Source: CAKMMH01 sp927798255 (GTDB lineage Bacteria > Bdellovibrionota_C > UBA2361 > CAKMMH01). From it: 64,000 bases of DNA. The translations under genes and the position numbers were made by a program. Where the stretch lies: NCBI GenBank assembly GCA_034180415.1, contig JAXFOK010000005.1:66656-130655 (forward strand), in the 5' to 3' direction. The notes beneath the pieces are model-generated. The model searched no databases, was not told where the DNA came from, and worked only from the letters and a program-made list of their open reading frames with translations. This document shows positions 19,582-28,566 of this stretch, piece by piece. Numbering within the stretch: the first letter of the stretch is position 1; each line of letters begins with the position of its first letter.

Positions 19582-20181
19582 ATGAATAGAAAAAATGATA
19601 ATTTAGATGAAAGTATTCTAAATGAGAATATGTTTGAAGAACAGGAAGAACAGGAAGGAAAGGAAGAAGCTTCTTTAAAGGCAGAAAATCCTAAGAATAA
19701 CAAAAAAATTGCAAAATTGAATGAAGAAATTTCTTCATTAAAAAAAGCTCTTTCAGACAGCAAGGAAAAGTATTTAATGGCTCTTGCAGATTTGGAAAAT
19801 TATAAAAAGAGATCAAGCAAAGAGAGGGCAGATTTATTAAAGTATCAAGGGGAACCGATTTTAGTTGATCTTTTAGAGGTTGTTGATAACTTAGACAGGG
19901 CTCTAGAGCATGCAGATCAGGAAAATTCTTCGAATGATGATATTTGTTCTGGCGTTAAAATGATTCATAAGCAGTTTGTAGATATTCTTAATAAATGGGG
20001 AGTAAAATCAGAAGGTTCTGTCGGAAAGATGTTTGACCCAGAAAAACATAATGCACTTAGTAAAGTTCCATCTCATGATGCAAAGGTTAATGAAATTATA
20101 AGTGAGTTTAAAAAGCTTTATTATTATAAAGATAAAATTCTTCGTCATGCGCAAGTTGTAGTATGTTCAAAGGAGGAATAA
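19582..20181 (+). CDS. grpE: Nucleotide exchange factor GrpE
   Basis: 199 residues. An acidic, disordered N-terminus precedes a long coiled coil (about 38-85) and the conserved segment MALADLENYKKRSSKERAD. The C-terminal beta domain has the family block PEKHNALSKVPSHD, then a late DKILRHAQVVVCS end. GrpE is the dimeric exchange factor that releases ADP from DnaK. It lies directly upstream of dnaK and dnaJ on the same strand, a standard heat-shock arrangement. Start ATG 19582. Confidence 0.96.
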   Translation: MNRKNDNLDESILNENMFEEQEEQEGKEEASLKAENPKNNKKIAKLNEEISSLKKALSDSKEKYLMALADLENYKKRSSKERADLLKYQGEPILVDLLEVVDNLDRALEHADQENSSNDDICSGVKMIHKQFVDILNKWGVKSEGSVGKMFDPEKHNALSKVPSHDAKVNEIISEFKKLYYYKDKILRHAQVVVCSKEE

Positions 20182-20362
20182 ATATAATTATAAAATAAAA
20201 ACCATTGGCTATATAACTTTCGAAATTTAAAAAATTTTTAAATTTTTTACTTGATAAGTTAGATTTTGATGGTTACTTATAAACAATGTAAAAGAAGGAA
20301 AGATGAGTTTTTAGTAGAAAATAAATTTTAGTAATAATTATAAAAAAGAGAGGTATTTATAT

Positions 20363-22282
20363 ATGGGAAAAATAATTGGTATAGACTTAGGAACAACAAA
20401 TTCATGTGTTGCTGTAATGGAAGGTAGCTCTGCTGTTGTAATAGCTAATGCAGAAGGCGCAAGGACTACCCCATCAGTTGTTGCTGTTACTGATTCTAAG
20501 GAAAGATTAGTAGGGCAGATTGCAAAAAGACAGGCAGTTACAAATCCCAAGAATACGATTTTTGCTGTTAAAAGATTAATTGGTAGAAAATATGATTCAG
20601 AGGAAGTTAATAGGGCTAAAAAAGTTTTACCTTATGAGCTTGTTTCTGCAAAAAATGGAGATGCTTGGGTTAAACTTGCAGGAGAGGATAAAAGCCCTCA
20701 AGAGATTTCTGCTATGATTTTAGGAAAGATGAAGCAAGCTGCTGAAGATTACTTAGGAGAAACAGTAACAGATGCTGTAATTACAGTTCCTGCTTACTTT
20801 AACGATGCTCAAAGACAAGCAACAAAAGACGCTGGTAAAATTGCCGGGCTTAATGTTCAAAGAATTATAAACGAGCCTACAGCTGCAGCTCTTTCTTATG
20901 GTGTGGAAAAATCAGGTGGTGAAAAGACAATTGCAGTATTTGACCTTGGTGGTGGTACGTTTGATATTTCAATCCTTGAGCTTGCAGAAGGTGTGTTCGA
21001 AGTAAAATCAACAAATGGTGATACATACTTAGGTGGTGAAGATTTTGACTTAAGGATTGTTGATTATCTTGCAGATGAATTTAAGAAAGATAATGGTATC
21101 GATTTAAGAAATGACACCATGGCACTTCAAAGATTAAAAGAAGCTGCTGAGAAGGCTAAACATGAGCTTTCATCTTCTATGGAAACAGATGTTAACTTGC
21201 CATTTATTACAGCTGATGCATCTGGTCCAAAACATTTAAATATTAAATTAAGTCGTTCAAAACTTGAACAGTTATGTGCTGACTTATTAGATAGATTAGA
21301 TGGACCTTGCCAAATAGCTTTAAAAGATGCTGGTATTTCAACTTCTGATATTCATGATGTTGTACTTGTAGGTGGTATGACTCGTATGCCTGCAGTACAA
21401 GAAAGAGTTAAGAGAATATTTGGAAAAGAAGCTTCTAAAAATGTTAACCCTGACGAAGCTGTAGCAATTGGTGCTGCAATTCAAGGTGGTGTTTTACAAG
21501 GTGACGTTAAAGATGTTCTTTTACTTGATGTAACTCCATTAAGTTTAGGTATCGAAACATATGGTGGTGTGTTTACAAAGCTTATTGATAAAAACACAAC
21601 AATTCCTGTAGAAAAATCACAGGTTTTCTCAACTGCTGCAGATAACCAGCCTGCCGTTTCGATTCATGTTCTTCAAGGTGAAAGAGAGATGGCAAGTGAT
21701 AATAAAACACTTGGACGTTTTGAGCTCGTTGGTATTCCACCTGCTCCTCGTGGTATTCCTCAAATTAGAGTTACATTTAAAATTGATAGTAACGGTATTG
21801 TTGCTGTATCTGCAAAAGATGAGGGAACAGGAAAAGAACAATCAATTACAATTACTGCTTCATCTGGTTTAAGTGATGCGGAAATTGAAAAAATGGTAAA
21901 AGATGCTGAGCTTCATGCAGAGGAAGATAAGAATAGAAAAGAAGCAGTAGAGGCTAAGAATAACCTAGATAACTTAGTTTATACTACTGAAAAGTCAATT
22001 AAAGATTTAGATGGTAAACTTCCAGCTAGTGATAAAGAAAATGTTGAGAAAGAAATTGCCAATGCTAAGAAAGTTCTTGAAACTTCTAGTAATGACAAGA
22101 AAGCACTTACTGATGCATATGAATCTTTAATGAAAGTAAGTCATAAACTTTCAGAGGAAATGTACAAAAATGCTTCTCAGCAAAATCAACAAGCAGCAAG
22201 CGGCGCTAGCGATGCAAGCTCAAATGATTCAAAAAAATCAGATGATGATGTAGTTGATGCTGACTATGAAGAAGTTAAGTAA
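20363..22282 (+). CDS. dnaK: Chaperone DnaK (Hsp70)
   Basis: 639 residues, normal length. The ATPase domain starts GKIIGIDLGTTNSCVAVMEG, with phosphate-2 loop FDLGGGTFDISILE and VLVGGMTRMPAVQ. The interdomain linker is DVLLLDVTPLSLGIET, followed by the substrate-binding domain, a helical lid, and a disordered tail ending DDDVVDADYEEVK. It binds unfolded peptides in an ATP-regulated cycle with DnaJ and GrpE. A strong GAGAGG ribosome-binding site precedes ATG 20363. Confidence 0.98.
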   Translation: MGKIIGIDLGTTNSCVAVMEGSSAVVIANAEGARTTPSVVAVTDSKERLVGQIAKRQAVTNPKNTIFAVKRLIGRKYDSEEVNRAKKVLPYELVSAKNGDAWVKLAGEDKSPQEISAMILGKMKQAAEDYLGETVTDAVITVPAYFNDAQRQATKDAGKIAGLNVQRIINEPTAAALSYGVEKSGGEKTIAVFDLGGGTFDISILELAEGVFEVKSTNGDTYLGGEDFDLRIVDYLADEFKKDNGIDLRNDTMALQRLKEAAEKAKHELSSSMETDVNLPFITADASGPKHLNIKLSRSKLEQLCADLLDRLDGPCQIALKDAGISTSDIHDVVLVGGMTRMPAVQERVKRIFGKEASKNVNPDEAVAIGAAIQGGVLQGDVKDVLLLDVTPLSLGIETYGGVFTKLIDKNTTIPVEKSQVFSTAADNQPAVSIHVLQGEREMASDNKTLGRFELVGIPPAPRGIPQIRVTFKIDSNGIVAVSAKDEGTGKEQSITITASSGLSDAEIEKMVKDAELHAEEDKNRKEAVEAKNNLDNLVYTTEKSIKDLDGKLPASDKENVEKEIANAKKVLETSSNDKKALTDAYESLMKVSHKLSEEMYKNASQQNQQAASGASDASSNDSKKSDDDVVDADYEEVK

Positions 22283-22403
22283 CAAGTAGTTTTTAGCATA
22301 ATTTGACCAAAAGTGTACTTATTTAAGAATTAGTTTATAATAAGAAAGCTAATCTTAGATGAGTGCACTTTTTGTTTATAATAAGAAAAATAGGAAAAAG
22401 ATT

Positions 22404-23537
22404 TTGGAAAAAAGAGATTATTACGAGGTATTAGGTGTTTCAAAAAATGCAAGTAAAGCTGATATTAAGAAAGCGTATAGAGTTCTAGCATTAAAGTATC
22501 ACCCAGATAAAAACAAAGGAGATAAAGAATCAGAGGATAAGTTTAAAGAGGCGACGGAAGCATATCAAGTGCTAAGTGATGATGATGCTCGTCAAAAATA
22601 TGACCAGTTTGGACACGCAGCGTTTGACCAAAATGGTGGTATGGGTGGAGGCTTTGGAGGATTTGGCGATTTCTCTGGCTTTGAGGATATTTTTGGTGAT
22701 ATTTTTAGTTCGTTCTTTGGCGGTTCAATGCAAGGAGGGGGGCGTTCAAGAGGACAAGTTGGTGCAGACCTATCTTATGATTTAACTGTTGAATTTGAAG
22801 AATCTGTATTTGGTACAGAAAAGGAAATAAAATTAAAAAGGCGTGTAAAATGTGATGATTGTGATGGTACAGGAGCTCAAAAAGGAACGACAATAGATAA
22901 ATGTCCACACTGTAAAGGAACAGGCCAAATTAGAATGCAACAAGGATTTTTTAGCATTAGTAGAACATGCCCAGATTGTCAAGGAAGTGGTCAATTTATT
23001 AAAAATAAGTGTCAAACATGTCGAGGAACAGGAAGAAAATTATCAGAGGCTTCTCTTAAAGTTAAAGTTCCTGCTGGTATTGCTGATGGTCAAAGACTTA
23101 AATTAAGAGGTGAAGGAGAATCAGGAATTAATGGTGGTGAGTCAGGTGACCTTTATGTAAATATCAGAGTTAAGGAACACAAAGTATTTAAACGAGAAGG
23201 ATATGAGCTTTTTTATGAACTTCCTGTAAATTACACCACTCTTGTTCTTGGTGGAAAAGTTGAAATGTTAACTCTTGAAGGAAAAGAGGAATTGGATATT
23301 CCGGCAGGTACTCCAGCAGAAAAAGTTTTTAAATTACGAAATCGAGGCGTTCAAATTTTAGGCACATCAAGAAGGGGAGACCTTCATATAAAAGTTGTCG
23401 TACATGTTCCTACATCAATTTCTGATGATGAAAGAAAGGCCCTTGAACTTTTAAAACAAGCTGAAAAAAAAGCCCCTAAAGTTACTGAAAAGCAAGGAGA
23501 GGGGTTGTTTGATAAGTTTAAGAAAATGTTTGTCTAA
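22404..23537 (+). CDS. dnaJ: Chaperone DnaJ (Hsp40, type I)
   Basis: 377 residues from a TTG at 22404, giving MEKRDYYEVLGVSKNASK, the normal DnaJ start and length. An AGGA ribosome-binding site lies 8 nt upstream. An upstream ATG at 22359 would add 15 atypical residues. Domains: J domain with the HPD triad (KYHPDKNKG), a Gly/Phe-rich region (MGGGFGGFGDF), four zinc repeats (CDDCDGTG, CPHCKGTG, CPDCQGSG, CQTCRGTG) and the C-terminal substrate domains. It stimulates DnaK ATPase and delivers substrates. A palindromic element follows the stop at once. Confidence 0.95.
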   Translation: MEKRDYYEVLGVSKNASKADIKKAYRVLALKYHPDKNKGDKESEDKFKEATEAYQVLSDDDARQKYDQFGHAAFDQNGGMGGGFGGFGDFSGFEDIFGDIFSSFFGGSMQGGGRSRGQVGADLSYDLTVEFEESVFGTEKEIKLKRRVKCDDCDGTGAQKGTTIDKCPHCKGTGQIRMQQGFFSISRTCPDCQGSGQFIKNKCQTCRGTGRKLSEASLKVKVPAGIADGQRLKLRGEGESGINGGESGDLYVNIRVKEHKVFKREGYELFYELPVNYTTLVLGGKVEMLTLEGKEELDIPAGTPAEKVFKLRNRGVQILGTSRRGDLHIKVVVHVPTSISDDERKALELLKQAEKKAPKVTEKQGEGLFDKFKKMFV

Positions 23538-23539
23538 TA

Positions 23540-23663
23540 AAAATGGACGATGCATCGAAAAATCCCGCGTTATCTTACAAAACGCTCCTTTCGCTGTAGA
23601 AGGACTACACCTTCAAGTCGCGTTTTATAAGATGCCTTGTCTTTTTCGCGCCTCGTCCATTTT
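23540..23663. repeat. Imperfect palindromic element A (also possible dnaJ terminator)
   Basis: A perfect 11-bp outer stem aaaatggacga (23540-23550)/tcgtccatttt (23653-23663) continues inward as a long imperfect stem (arms gatgcatcgaaaaa... and ...tctttttcgcgcctcgtc) down to a gtag/ctac inner loop. It begins just after the dnaJ stop. The arms share words with element B at 23676. It resembles the dispersed palindromic elements found in many AT-rich bacterial genomes. Confidence 0.75.
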
Positions 23664-23675
23664 TATAAAATTAGC

Positions 23676-23780
23676 GATGCATCCAAATATACTTCGTTAT
23701 TTGAGAGAGATGACTTTCCTCGCTGCATTACCAGTACAGCTCCGGAGATGTCCTCTCAAATGCCTAATTAACGCCTCATC
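23676..23780. repeat. Imperfect palindromic element B
   Basis: The left arm begins gatgcatccaaatatac (23676) and ends atttgagag (23707). The right arm runs ctctcaaatgcct to cgcctcatc (23753-23780). The arms pair with small bulges. Outer-arm words gatgcatc and cgcctc(g/a)tc are shared with element A, 13 nt away, so the two are copies of one family. Confidence 0.72.
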
Positions 23781-23846
23781 AATCATCATTTAAGGTTGAT
23801 ACGTTTTTTCTTTTAGTTATTATCATCGCAAGGGAAGAAGCGAAAT

Positions 23847-24563
23847 ATGACATTTTTTAGTATGAAAATGCGTGCGAGTCGTACAGATGGCGAAACGACT
23901 TTTCATGTATCTGGTGCCGAAAAGATACTTTCTGAACCAGAGCTTGTCGTGAATGCAAGGGCATTGATTGAACGGGCACTTCATCATGCAAAGGGAGATG
24001 CTGATTATATTTAGTTGAAAATAGAAAAAGCTACACCGGAAAGTATAGAATATATTGATGCACTACCTGTTCATACTATTGAAGTGGATGATGTAGCATA
24101 AGGGCACGAGGCGATTTTGTCACTCTTAATGAAGCTTGGATTGAAAAATGGTGCTGACATTATGAAAAAATTTCATGAAACTTATGCAATGCGTGGTGCA
24201 ATGTTATTAGATGTTGACTCTTTGGATCGTTTAGAGCCAGACCACGCTCGTGGAATACGTGCCACTTATATGGATTCAGAGCACTCTCTATTACGTCCTG
24301 TTGATGATGGTAAAAATCATTTTCAATAAGCCATTGTCCTTGCTAGCAAGGTGTCAAATACACCACACATTATAGCTGAAATCTGTATTTTCGATGATCC
24401 TGACTACGTGACAGGTTATGTCGCTTCAAAGCAGACAGGTTATGTGCGTATAACGAAGCTTAAGGAAATAGGTAATCCAGACGATGGGCGTATTTTCCTT
24501 TATCGCGGTCAAAGAGAAGAGGTAAAAATACTATCAAATATCTTGAGAAGTAAATTGTCTTAG
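23847..24563 (+). pseudogene. bioW: 6-carboxyhexanoate-CoA ligase (pimeloyl-CoA synthetase) remnant
   Basis: A single frame from ATG 23847, with an AGGGAAG ribosome-binding site upstream, reads through the whole of BioW: SMKMRASRTDGE, HVSGAEKIL, ALIERALHHAKGDADYI, LKIEKATPESIEYIDALPVHT, TYAMRGAMLLDVDSLDRLEP, RGIRATYMD, AIVLASKVSNTPHIIAEI, DDPDYVTGYVASKQTGYVRI. It is interrupted by stops at 24012 (TAG), 24099 (TAA) and 24327 (TAA), without any frameshift. BioW makes pimeloyl-CoA for biotin synthesis. The stretch is visibly richer in G+C than its neighbours, with codons such as CGT, CGG, GCG and ACG, suggesting acquisition by transfer and then decay. A bioF remnant follows. Confidence 0.92.
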
Positions 24564-24590
24564 TAAAAAACGCACCAGATATACAAATTT

Positions 24591-25023
24591 CAGAAACTGC
24601 ATACAGATCCGTGGCAGGTTCTTGCTAACAATTTAGAGCAACTAAAAAATGCAGGACTTTACCGAAGTATTACGACTATCGACTCGCCTCAAAGTGTTCA
24701 TGTAACTATAGGTGGCAAGAATTTCTTAATGCTTGCTTCTAATTCCTACCTTGGATTGACGGATGAACCTCGTGTCTGCCATGCTGCATCTGATGCGACG
24801 TTACGATTTCGGTGCAGGGGCTGGTGGGTCACGGTTCACTACAGAGAGTTTGCAACTTTATGACGAGCTTGAAAAGGCTCTCTCAGATTTTAAAGGAACT
24901 GAAGTAACACTACTTTTTAACACGGGTTATATGGCAAATGTTGGTATATTGTCAGCCCTTAAATTAAATCGTAAATACCCTGTAATTTCTCGAATCAAAT
25001 GCACATTTGTGCAAAAATTTTGA
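24591..25023 (+). pseudogene. bioF: 8-amino-7-oxononanoate synthase remnant, truncated
   Basis: The frame at 24591 reads QKLHTDPWQVLANNLEQLK, then NFLMLASNSYLGLTDEPRV and HAASDATLRF, all typical of the BioF N-terminus. Near 24801-24811 a one-base shift moves the match to another frame: FGAGAGGSRFTTESLQLYDE, FKGTEVTLLFNTGYMANVGI. Homology ends at about one third of the protein, so the PLP-binding Lys and the whole C-terminal part are absent, and no start codon remains. BioF condenses pimeloyl-CoA with alanine in biotin synthesis. It follows bioW with the same foreign base composition; both are dead. Confidence 0.9.
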
Positions 25024-25121
25024 GTATCATCACACTAACGGGTTTACTAAAATTTTGGATTAATCAGTGTTTCCTTAGAGCTTTACAATGCTCTTGATAC
25101 CTAATTAGTTTTTGATATTTG

Positions 25122-25427
25122 TTAATCTTCATTATCAAAATAAGGCCTAATTATTTTATATGGTTCTTTGCCGTGGATGCCAGGCCTGTAATAGTATATG
25201 TATCCTTTAGGTTCGTGCTTTTCAAGTGCAAGCTTCTTTTTTTCTTTTTCTGCTTCTGCTTTGGCTTTTTTACTTCTTTCAACTCTTGCATGTTTTGTAT
25301 CTTTAATAAATCCTATAAACCAAAATACACCACTAATTAATGAAAGGATAATTATAATTAAAAATATTAAACTTCCTTCACCTTCACCTTTTTGATTTCT
25401 ATGACATTTACTAAAAAATCTAAGCAT
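25122..25427 (-). CDS. Small single-pass membrane protein, function unknown
   Basis: 101 residues. One membrane helix (about 20-42, SLIFLIIIILSLISGVFWFI) is followed by a Lys/Glu/Ala-rich stretch, probably a charged helix (about 50-70), and an aromatic C-terminus (GYIYYYRPGIHGKEPYK). The start MLRFFSK is at 25427, 52 nt downstream of the UvrA-like gene on the same strand, so co-transcription is likely. I do not recognise a family. Confidence 0.6.
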   Translation of the reverse strand: MLRFFSKCHRNQKGEGEGSLIFLIIIILSLISGVFWFIGFIKDTKHARVERSKKAKAEAEKEKKKLALEKHEPKGYIYYYRPGIHGKEPYKIIRPYFDNED

Positions 25428-25479
25428 AACAATATGAACCTATAAATAAAATCTCACGAATTTTAATCAATACAATTTA

Positions 25480-27381
25480 TTAAATTGCTTCTAATATTAT
25501 CGTATTATTTTCTATAGAACTTTCAAGTATATCTATAAATCGTAATTTTTGAGAATTACTTAAGAATGAAAAGGCATTTTTAATGATATAAAGATTTGAA
25601 TTTTGTAACTCATTGAAATTGCTAAATATGTTAATTGTATTAATAATATTGCTAGTCAAATTATCCGTTTGGAAATTAAGCCTTAATTCCCCAAGTTTCA
25701 TTTTGTTTAGTAGATCAATTTGATAGTATATCTTTTTAAAATTCTTAAAAAATTCTGATGCCTCAGTTATATTAAAGTTGTAAACTTCTTTTAAAGTTAC
25801 ATTTTTAAATTTTAAATTTAAAATAGTGTCATTAAATAAATTTCCATTACATTTAGGACATATCTTATATATACCTTCTATTTCCTTAATCTTTCCTTTA
25901 CCTTGGCAAATTTTGCACAAATACTTATTGCTTGTTTTTAAGAAAAAATCTTTTTTTTGAAGTCCTATAACCTTAGCATCTGTAGTTTGTAAAAAAATGT
26001 CATTAATCTTACTAAAGATATCTAAAAGATTCATTAATGTTGTACTTTTAAAAAATAATGGATAAATAATATTAACCTTTTTATATAGATTACTTTCTTT
26101 TGCTAAATTAATAATATTTTCTAAATTTTTGTAAGAAATAATATTAACTTTATTTTTAGTTATTGTTGTTTGCAGTTTAACACTATTTCTTTGCTTAATT
26201 ATTAAATTGCTATCTGTATGCTTAGTTAAGTTATAAACCTTATCAAAATTAAGTGAAAATATATCATTATTATTTTCAAATATTATTATAGATATATTCT
26301 TTAATTCTTTTAGGATTTGTTCTAAATATTTTCTCTCTATAAATGAAAGGGGATTTTGAATTATTAGGATATCATTTTTATTAATTTTATTTTTTATATC
26401 TATATAATTTAAAATATAACTTAATGTTAAATTGTTTATTTGAGATAAAAAATTTAAAGATTCTAAACCAAAATTAATAAAATTTGCTAACAAATTTTTT
26501 ATTCGTATATTCTCAATTTTTGAAATTAAGATATTAAATGGATCGTTAAGTAAAGAAGATAAACTTATATTGTTATAAAAAATATTACTTAAAGAATTTA
26601 AATCTGAATTTTTATTGAAATTATATTTTGAAGTAGGAAAATCAAATTCGTATGAACAATTTTTGCAAATAAATTTATCATTAATGTTATAAATTTTAAA
26701 ATTATTATTTTTAGTAGAGAATATAAAGAAATCATTAGTTTGGTTTTTATAATCGTTTAAAATGCTATTAAATTGATTTTTAAATGTAGTAAAATTTGAT
26801 AGTGATATTTTATTTTTTACGATGTAAAAATTATTTATTTCCTTAGTGTTTATATCATCAATGTCAATTATGCTGTCATTATAGATTATATTAAATATGC
26901 CTTTTTTAATAAGCTCTTTAACGTTAATGTTGTCAGTTATGCATTTATTTTCACCAATAGCTATAATATCACCTTGATAATTATCAAAAATATTTTTTGT
27001 TAAACTTTGAGTACTATTTTTTTCTAATATATGACCACATTTGGGACATTTGTAAGATAATGCGGGGTCATTTTTTAATATTTCATTTAATACATTAAAT
27101 TTGTTTAAAATATTAAAAGAGTCATTTTGATAATCTAAACAATAAATGTTGCTATAAAAATTATTAATTTGGCTATTAATACTTAATGGGGGAATGATTC
27201 CAAAATTTATAAGTTTATAATTTTCATTTTTAATTAAAGTATAGTTTTTTAAGTTCTTATATAAAAAAAACGTATCATTTAACTTTGATGAAAAAAGTAA
27301 AGAATGCTTATGGTATTCGAAAGAAAACTTATCTATTGAAAAATTTAATGTATCGTTATTCTTTAATCCTTTATTAACCAT
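25480..27381 (-). CDS. Degenerate UvrA-like protein lacking ATPase motifs
   Basis: 633 residues versus about 940 in UvrA, Asn/Ile/Lys-rich, with an uninterrupted frame. UvrA order is preserved: PPLSINSQ (64-71, cf. the SPAISI segment), EILKNDPALSYKCPKCG (100-116), CKNCSYEFDFP (239-249), a helical block FGLESLNFL (304-312), then STTLMNLLDIFSKINDIF and CKICQGKGK...CPKCNG (489-513, the C-terminal zinc module), LKEVYNFNITEASEFF, and LYIIKNAFSFL (597-607). The Walker A sites are gone. The signature LSGGE is replaced by NLTLSYI and NLTSNII, and Walker B DEP by NP and NAF. Canonical UvrA is the damage-sensing ABC ATPase of excision repair; this one cannot bind ATP in the usual way. It starts 14 nt after the surA-like stop. 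Confidence 0.75.
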   Translation of the reverse strand: MVNKGLKNNDTLNFSIDKFSFEYHKHSLLFSSKLNDTFFLYKNLKNYTLIKNENYKLINFGIIPPLSINSQINNFYSNIYCLDYQNDSFNILNKFNVLNEILKNDPALSYKCPKCGHILEKNSTQSLTKNIFDNYQGDIIAIGENKCITDNINVKELIKKGIFNIIYNDSIIDIDDINTKEINNFYIVKNKISLSNFTTFKNQFNSILNDYKNQTNDFFIFSTKNNNFKIYNINDKFICKNCSYEFDFPTSKYNFNKNSDLNSLSNIFYNNISLSSLLNDPFNILISKIENIRIKNLLANFINFGLESLNFLSQINNLTLSYILNYIDIKNKINKNDILIIQNPLSFIERKYLEQILKELKNISIIIFENNNDIFSLNFDKVYNLTKHTDSNLIIKQRNSVKLQTTITKNKVNIISYKNLENIINLAKESNLYKKVNIIYPLFFKSTTLMNLLDIFSKINDIFLQTTDAKVIGLQKKDFFLKTSNKYLCKICQGKGKIKEIEGIYKICPKCNGNLFNDTILNLKFKNVTLKEVYNFNITEASEFFKNFKKIYYQIDLLNKMKLGELRLNFQTDNLTSNIINTINIFSNFNELQNSNLYIIKNAFSFLSNSQKLRFIDILESSIENNTIILEAI

Positions 27382-27395
27382 AAAAAGTTAGTAAT

Positions 27396-28325
27396 CTAAA
27401 ATTTTTTATCTATAGAATAATTTTTATAAATTTCTTTTGAAAAGTAAGAATCAATAGCATCTTTTAAATGTTCTTCTTCAAGTTTTGCTTTTATAATTCT
27501 CTTTTCTTCTTCTGTCGGCTTTTTTGTCGCATCTTTTTTGGCAACTTGGAATATGTAATATGCATTTTCTGTGTCAACAATTTTTGATACTTCATTTTCG
27601 CTAAGTTGAGAAATTGCATTAAATATTTCATTTGATAATTCATTTAACTCAAATTCACCTAAATACCCTCCATTTTTTGCATCCGGAGTTTCTGAATATT
27701 TTTTAGCTACTTCTTTAAAATCATCATTTTTAAGAGCTTCTAAAATATCTTTTAAAACTTTTAAGCTTTCAGCCTCAGTCTTATTACCTTTTAGTATGCA
27801 AATTTGATTAAGTGAAATTTTACTATTTAATAAATTATTTTCATTAACCTTTTTAATATAGGAATTAATTTCTTCATCGGTTACGGCTGCTCCATTTCTA
27901 ATAATATTGGAAGCAATTTTTGATTTTAAAATATCACTTCTTATTTGTTCTTTATAATTTTTAAAAGAAATATTTTGTTTTTTTAATTCTTCTTTGAAAG
28001 CAGGGACTGTTAATGAATTTTTGTTTGCTATTTGCGAAATGTAACTATCTAGTTCTTTATCGGAAACACTTAGTCTCTTTTTTTGACCTTCTAATTCAAC
28101 TATCGTGTCTAGTATAGCAGCATCTACAATTTTACTAGCCTGAAGATTGTTTTTTAAATCATCATATGTCAAATGTTTGTTATATTTTTTATTTATATCT
28201 GATAATGTTATAGGTTTATCGTTAATTGTTGCAACTATAGCATCTAAAAAAAGTTCAGCATTTGCATTAATAATTGGCGTAAATAAAATAACGGCTAATA
28301 CTAAGAAACGTAATTTTTTTATCAT
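27396..28325 (-). CDS. SurA-like periplasmic peptidyl-prolyl isomerase/chaperone
   Basis: 309 residues. The signal peptide MIKKLRFLVLAVILFTPII has a cleavage site after NANA. A helical chaperone domain begins with LFLDAIVATINDKPITLSDI, the usual SurA start (VNDEVIT-like). One parvulin-type PpiC domain lies at about 170-270, with the segments FKEVAKKYSETPDAKNGGYLGEF and NEVSKIVDTENAYYIFQVA. E. coli SurA has two such domains; one is common elsewhere. It helps outer-membrane proteins fold. It heads a minus-strand series with the UvrA-like gene. Confidence 0.87.
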   Translation of the reverse strand: MIKKLRFLVLAVILFTPIINANAELFLDAIVATINDKPITLSDINKKYNKHLTYDDLKNNLQASKIVDAAILDTIVELEGQKKRLSVSDKELDSYISQIANKNSLTVPAFKEELKKQNISFKNYKEQIRSDILKSKIASNIIRNGAAVTDEEINSYIKKVNENNLLNSKISLNQICILKGNKTEAESLKVLKDILEALKNDDFKEVAKKYSETPDAKNGGYLGEFELNELSNEIFNAISQLSENEVSKIVDTENAYYIFQVAKKDATKKPTEEEKRIIKAKLEEEHLKDAIDSYFSKEIYKNYSIDKKF

Positions 28326-28566
28326 AATAACACACTCTTTTTATTAAAAATTTTACTTTTTAAATATACAAGTTTATTTATTTCATATCAACAATTTGGG
28401 TTTAAAACCCTGTGTTATTTTTGTGATATTTTCATATATATGTGTAGTTTTAGAGATTAAATTAAAGAATATTTTAATGAATTCCGATTTTTAAACATTG
28501 AGAGTAAAGATGCAAGAATATTTTTGTAATTATTTATGTTAATTTTTACCAAAAGGAGTTTTTTAA

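Noticed and set aside
22359..22403. ATG 22359 as the dnaJ start
   Set aside because: The extra 15 residues are atypical; TTG 22404 has a well-placed AGGA and gives the family-standard N-terminus and length.
23509..23793. Open frame over the palindromic elements downstream of dnaJ
   Set aside because: It starts inside dnaJ and runs through two inverted repeats. The translation shows no protein-like pattern.
23847..24563. Stop-codon reassignment (TAA/TAG as Gln) to explain the bioW frame
   Set aside because: All other genes in the window end normally at TAA or TAG and contain none in frame, and bioF next door is clearly frameshifted and truncated.
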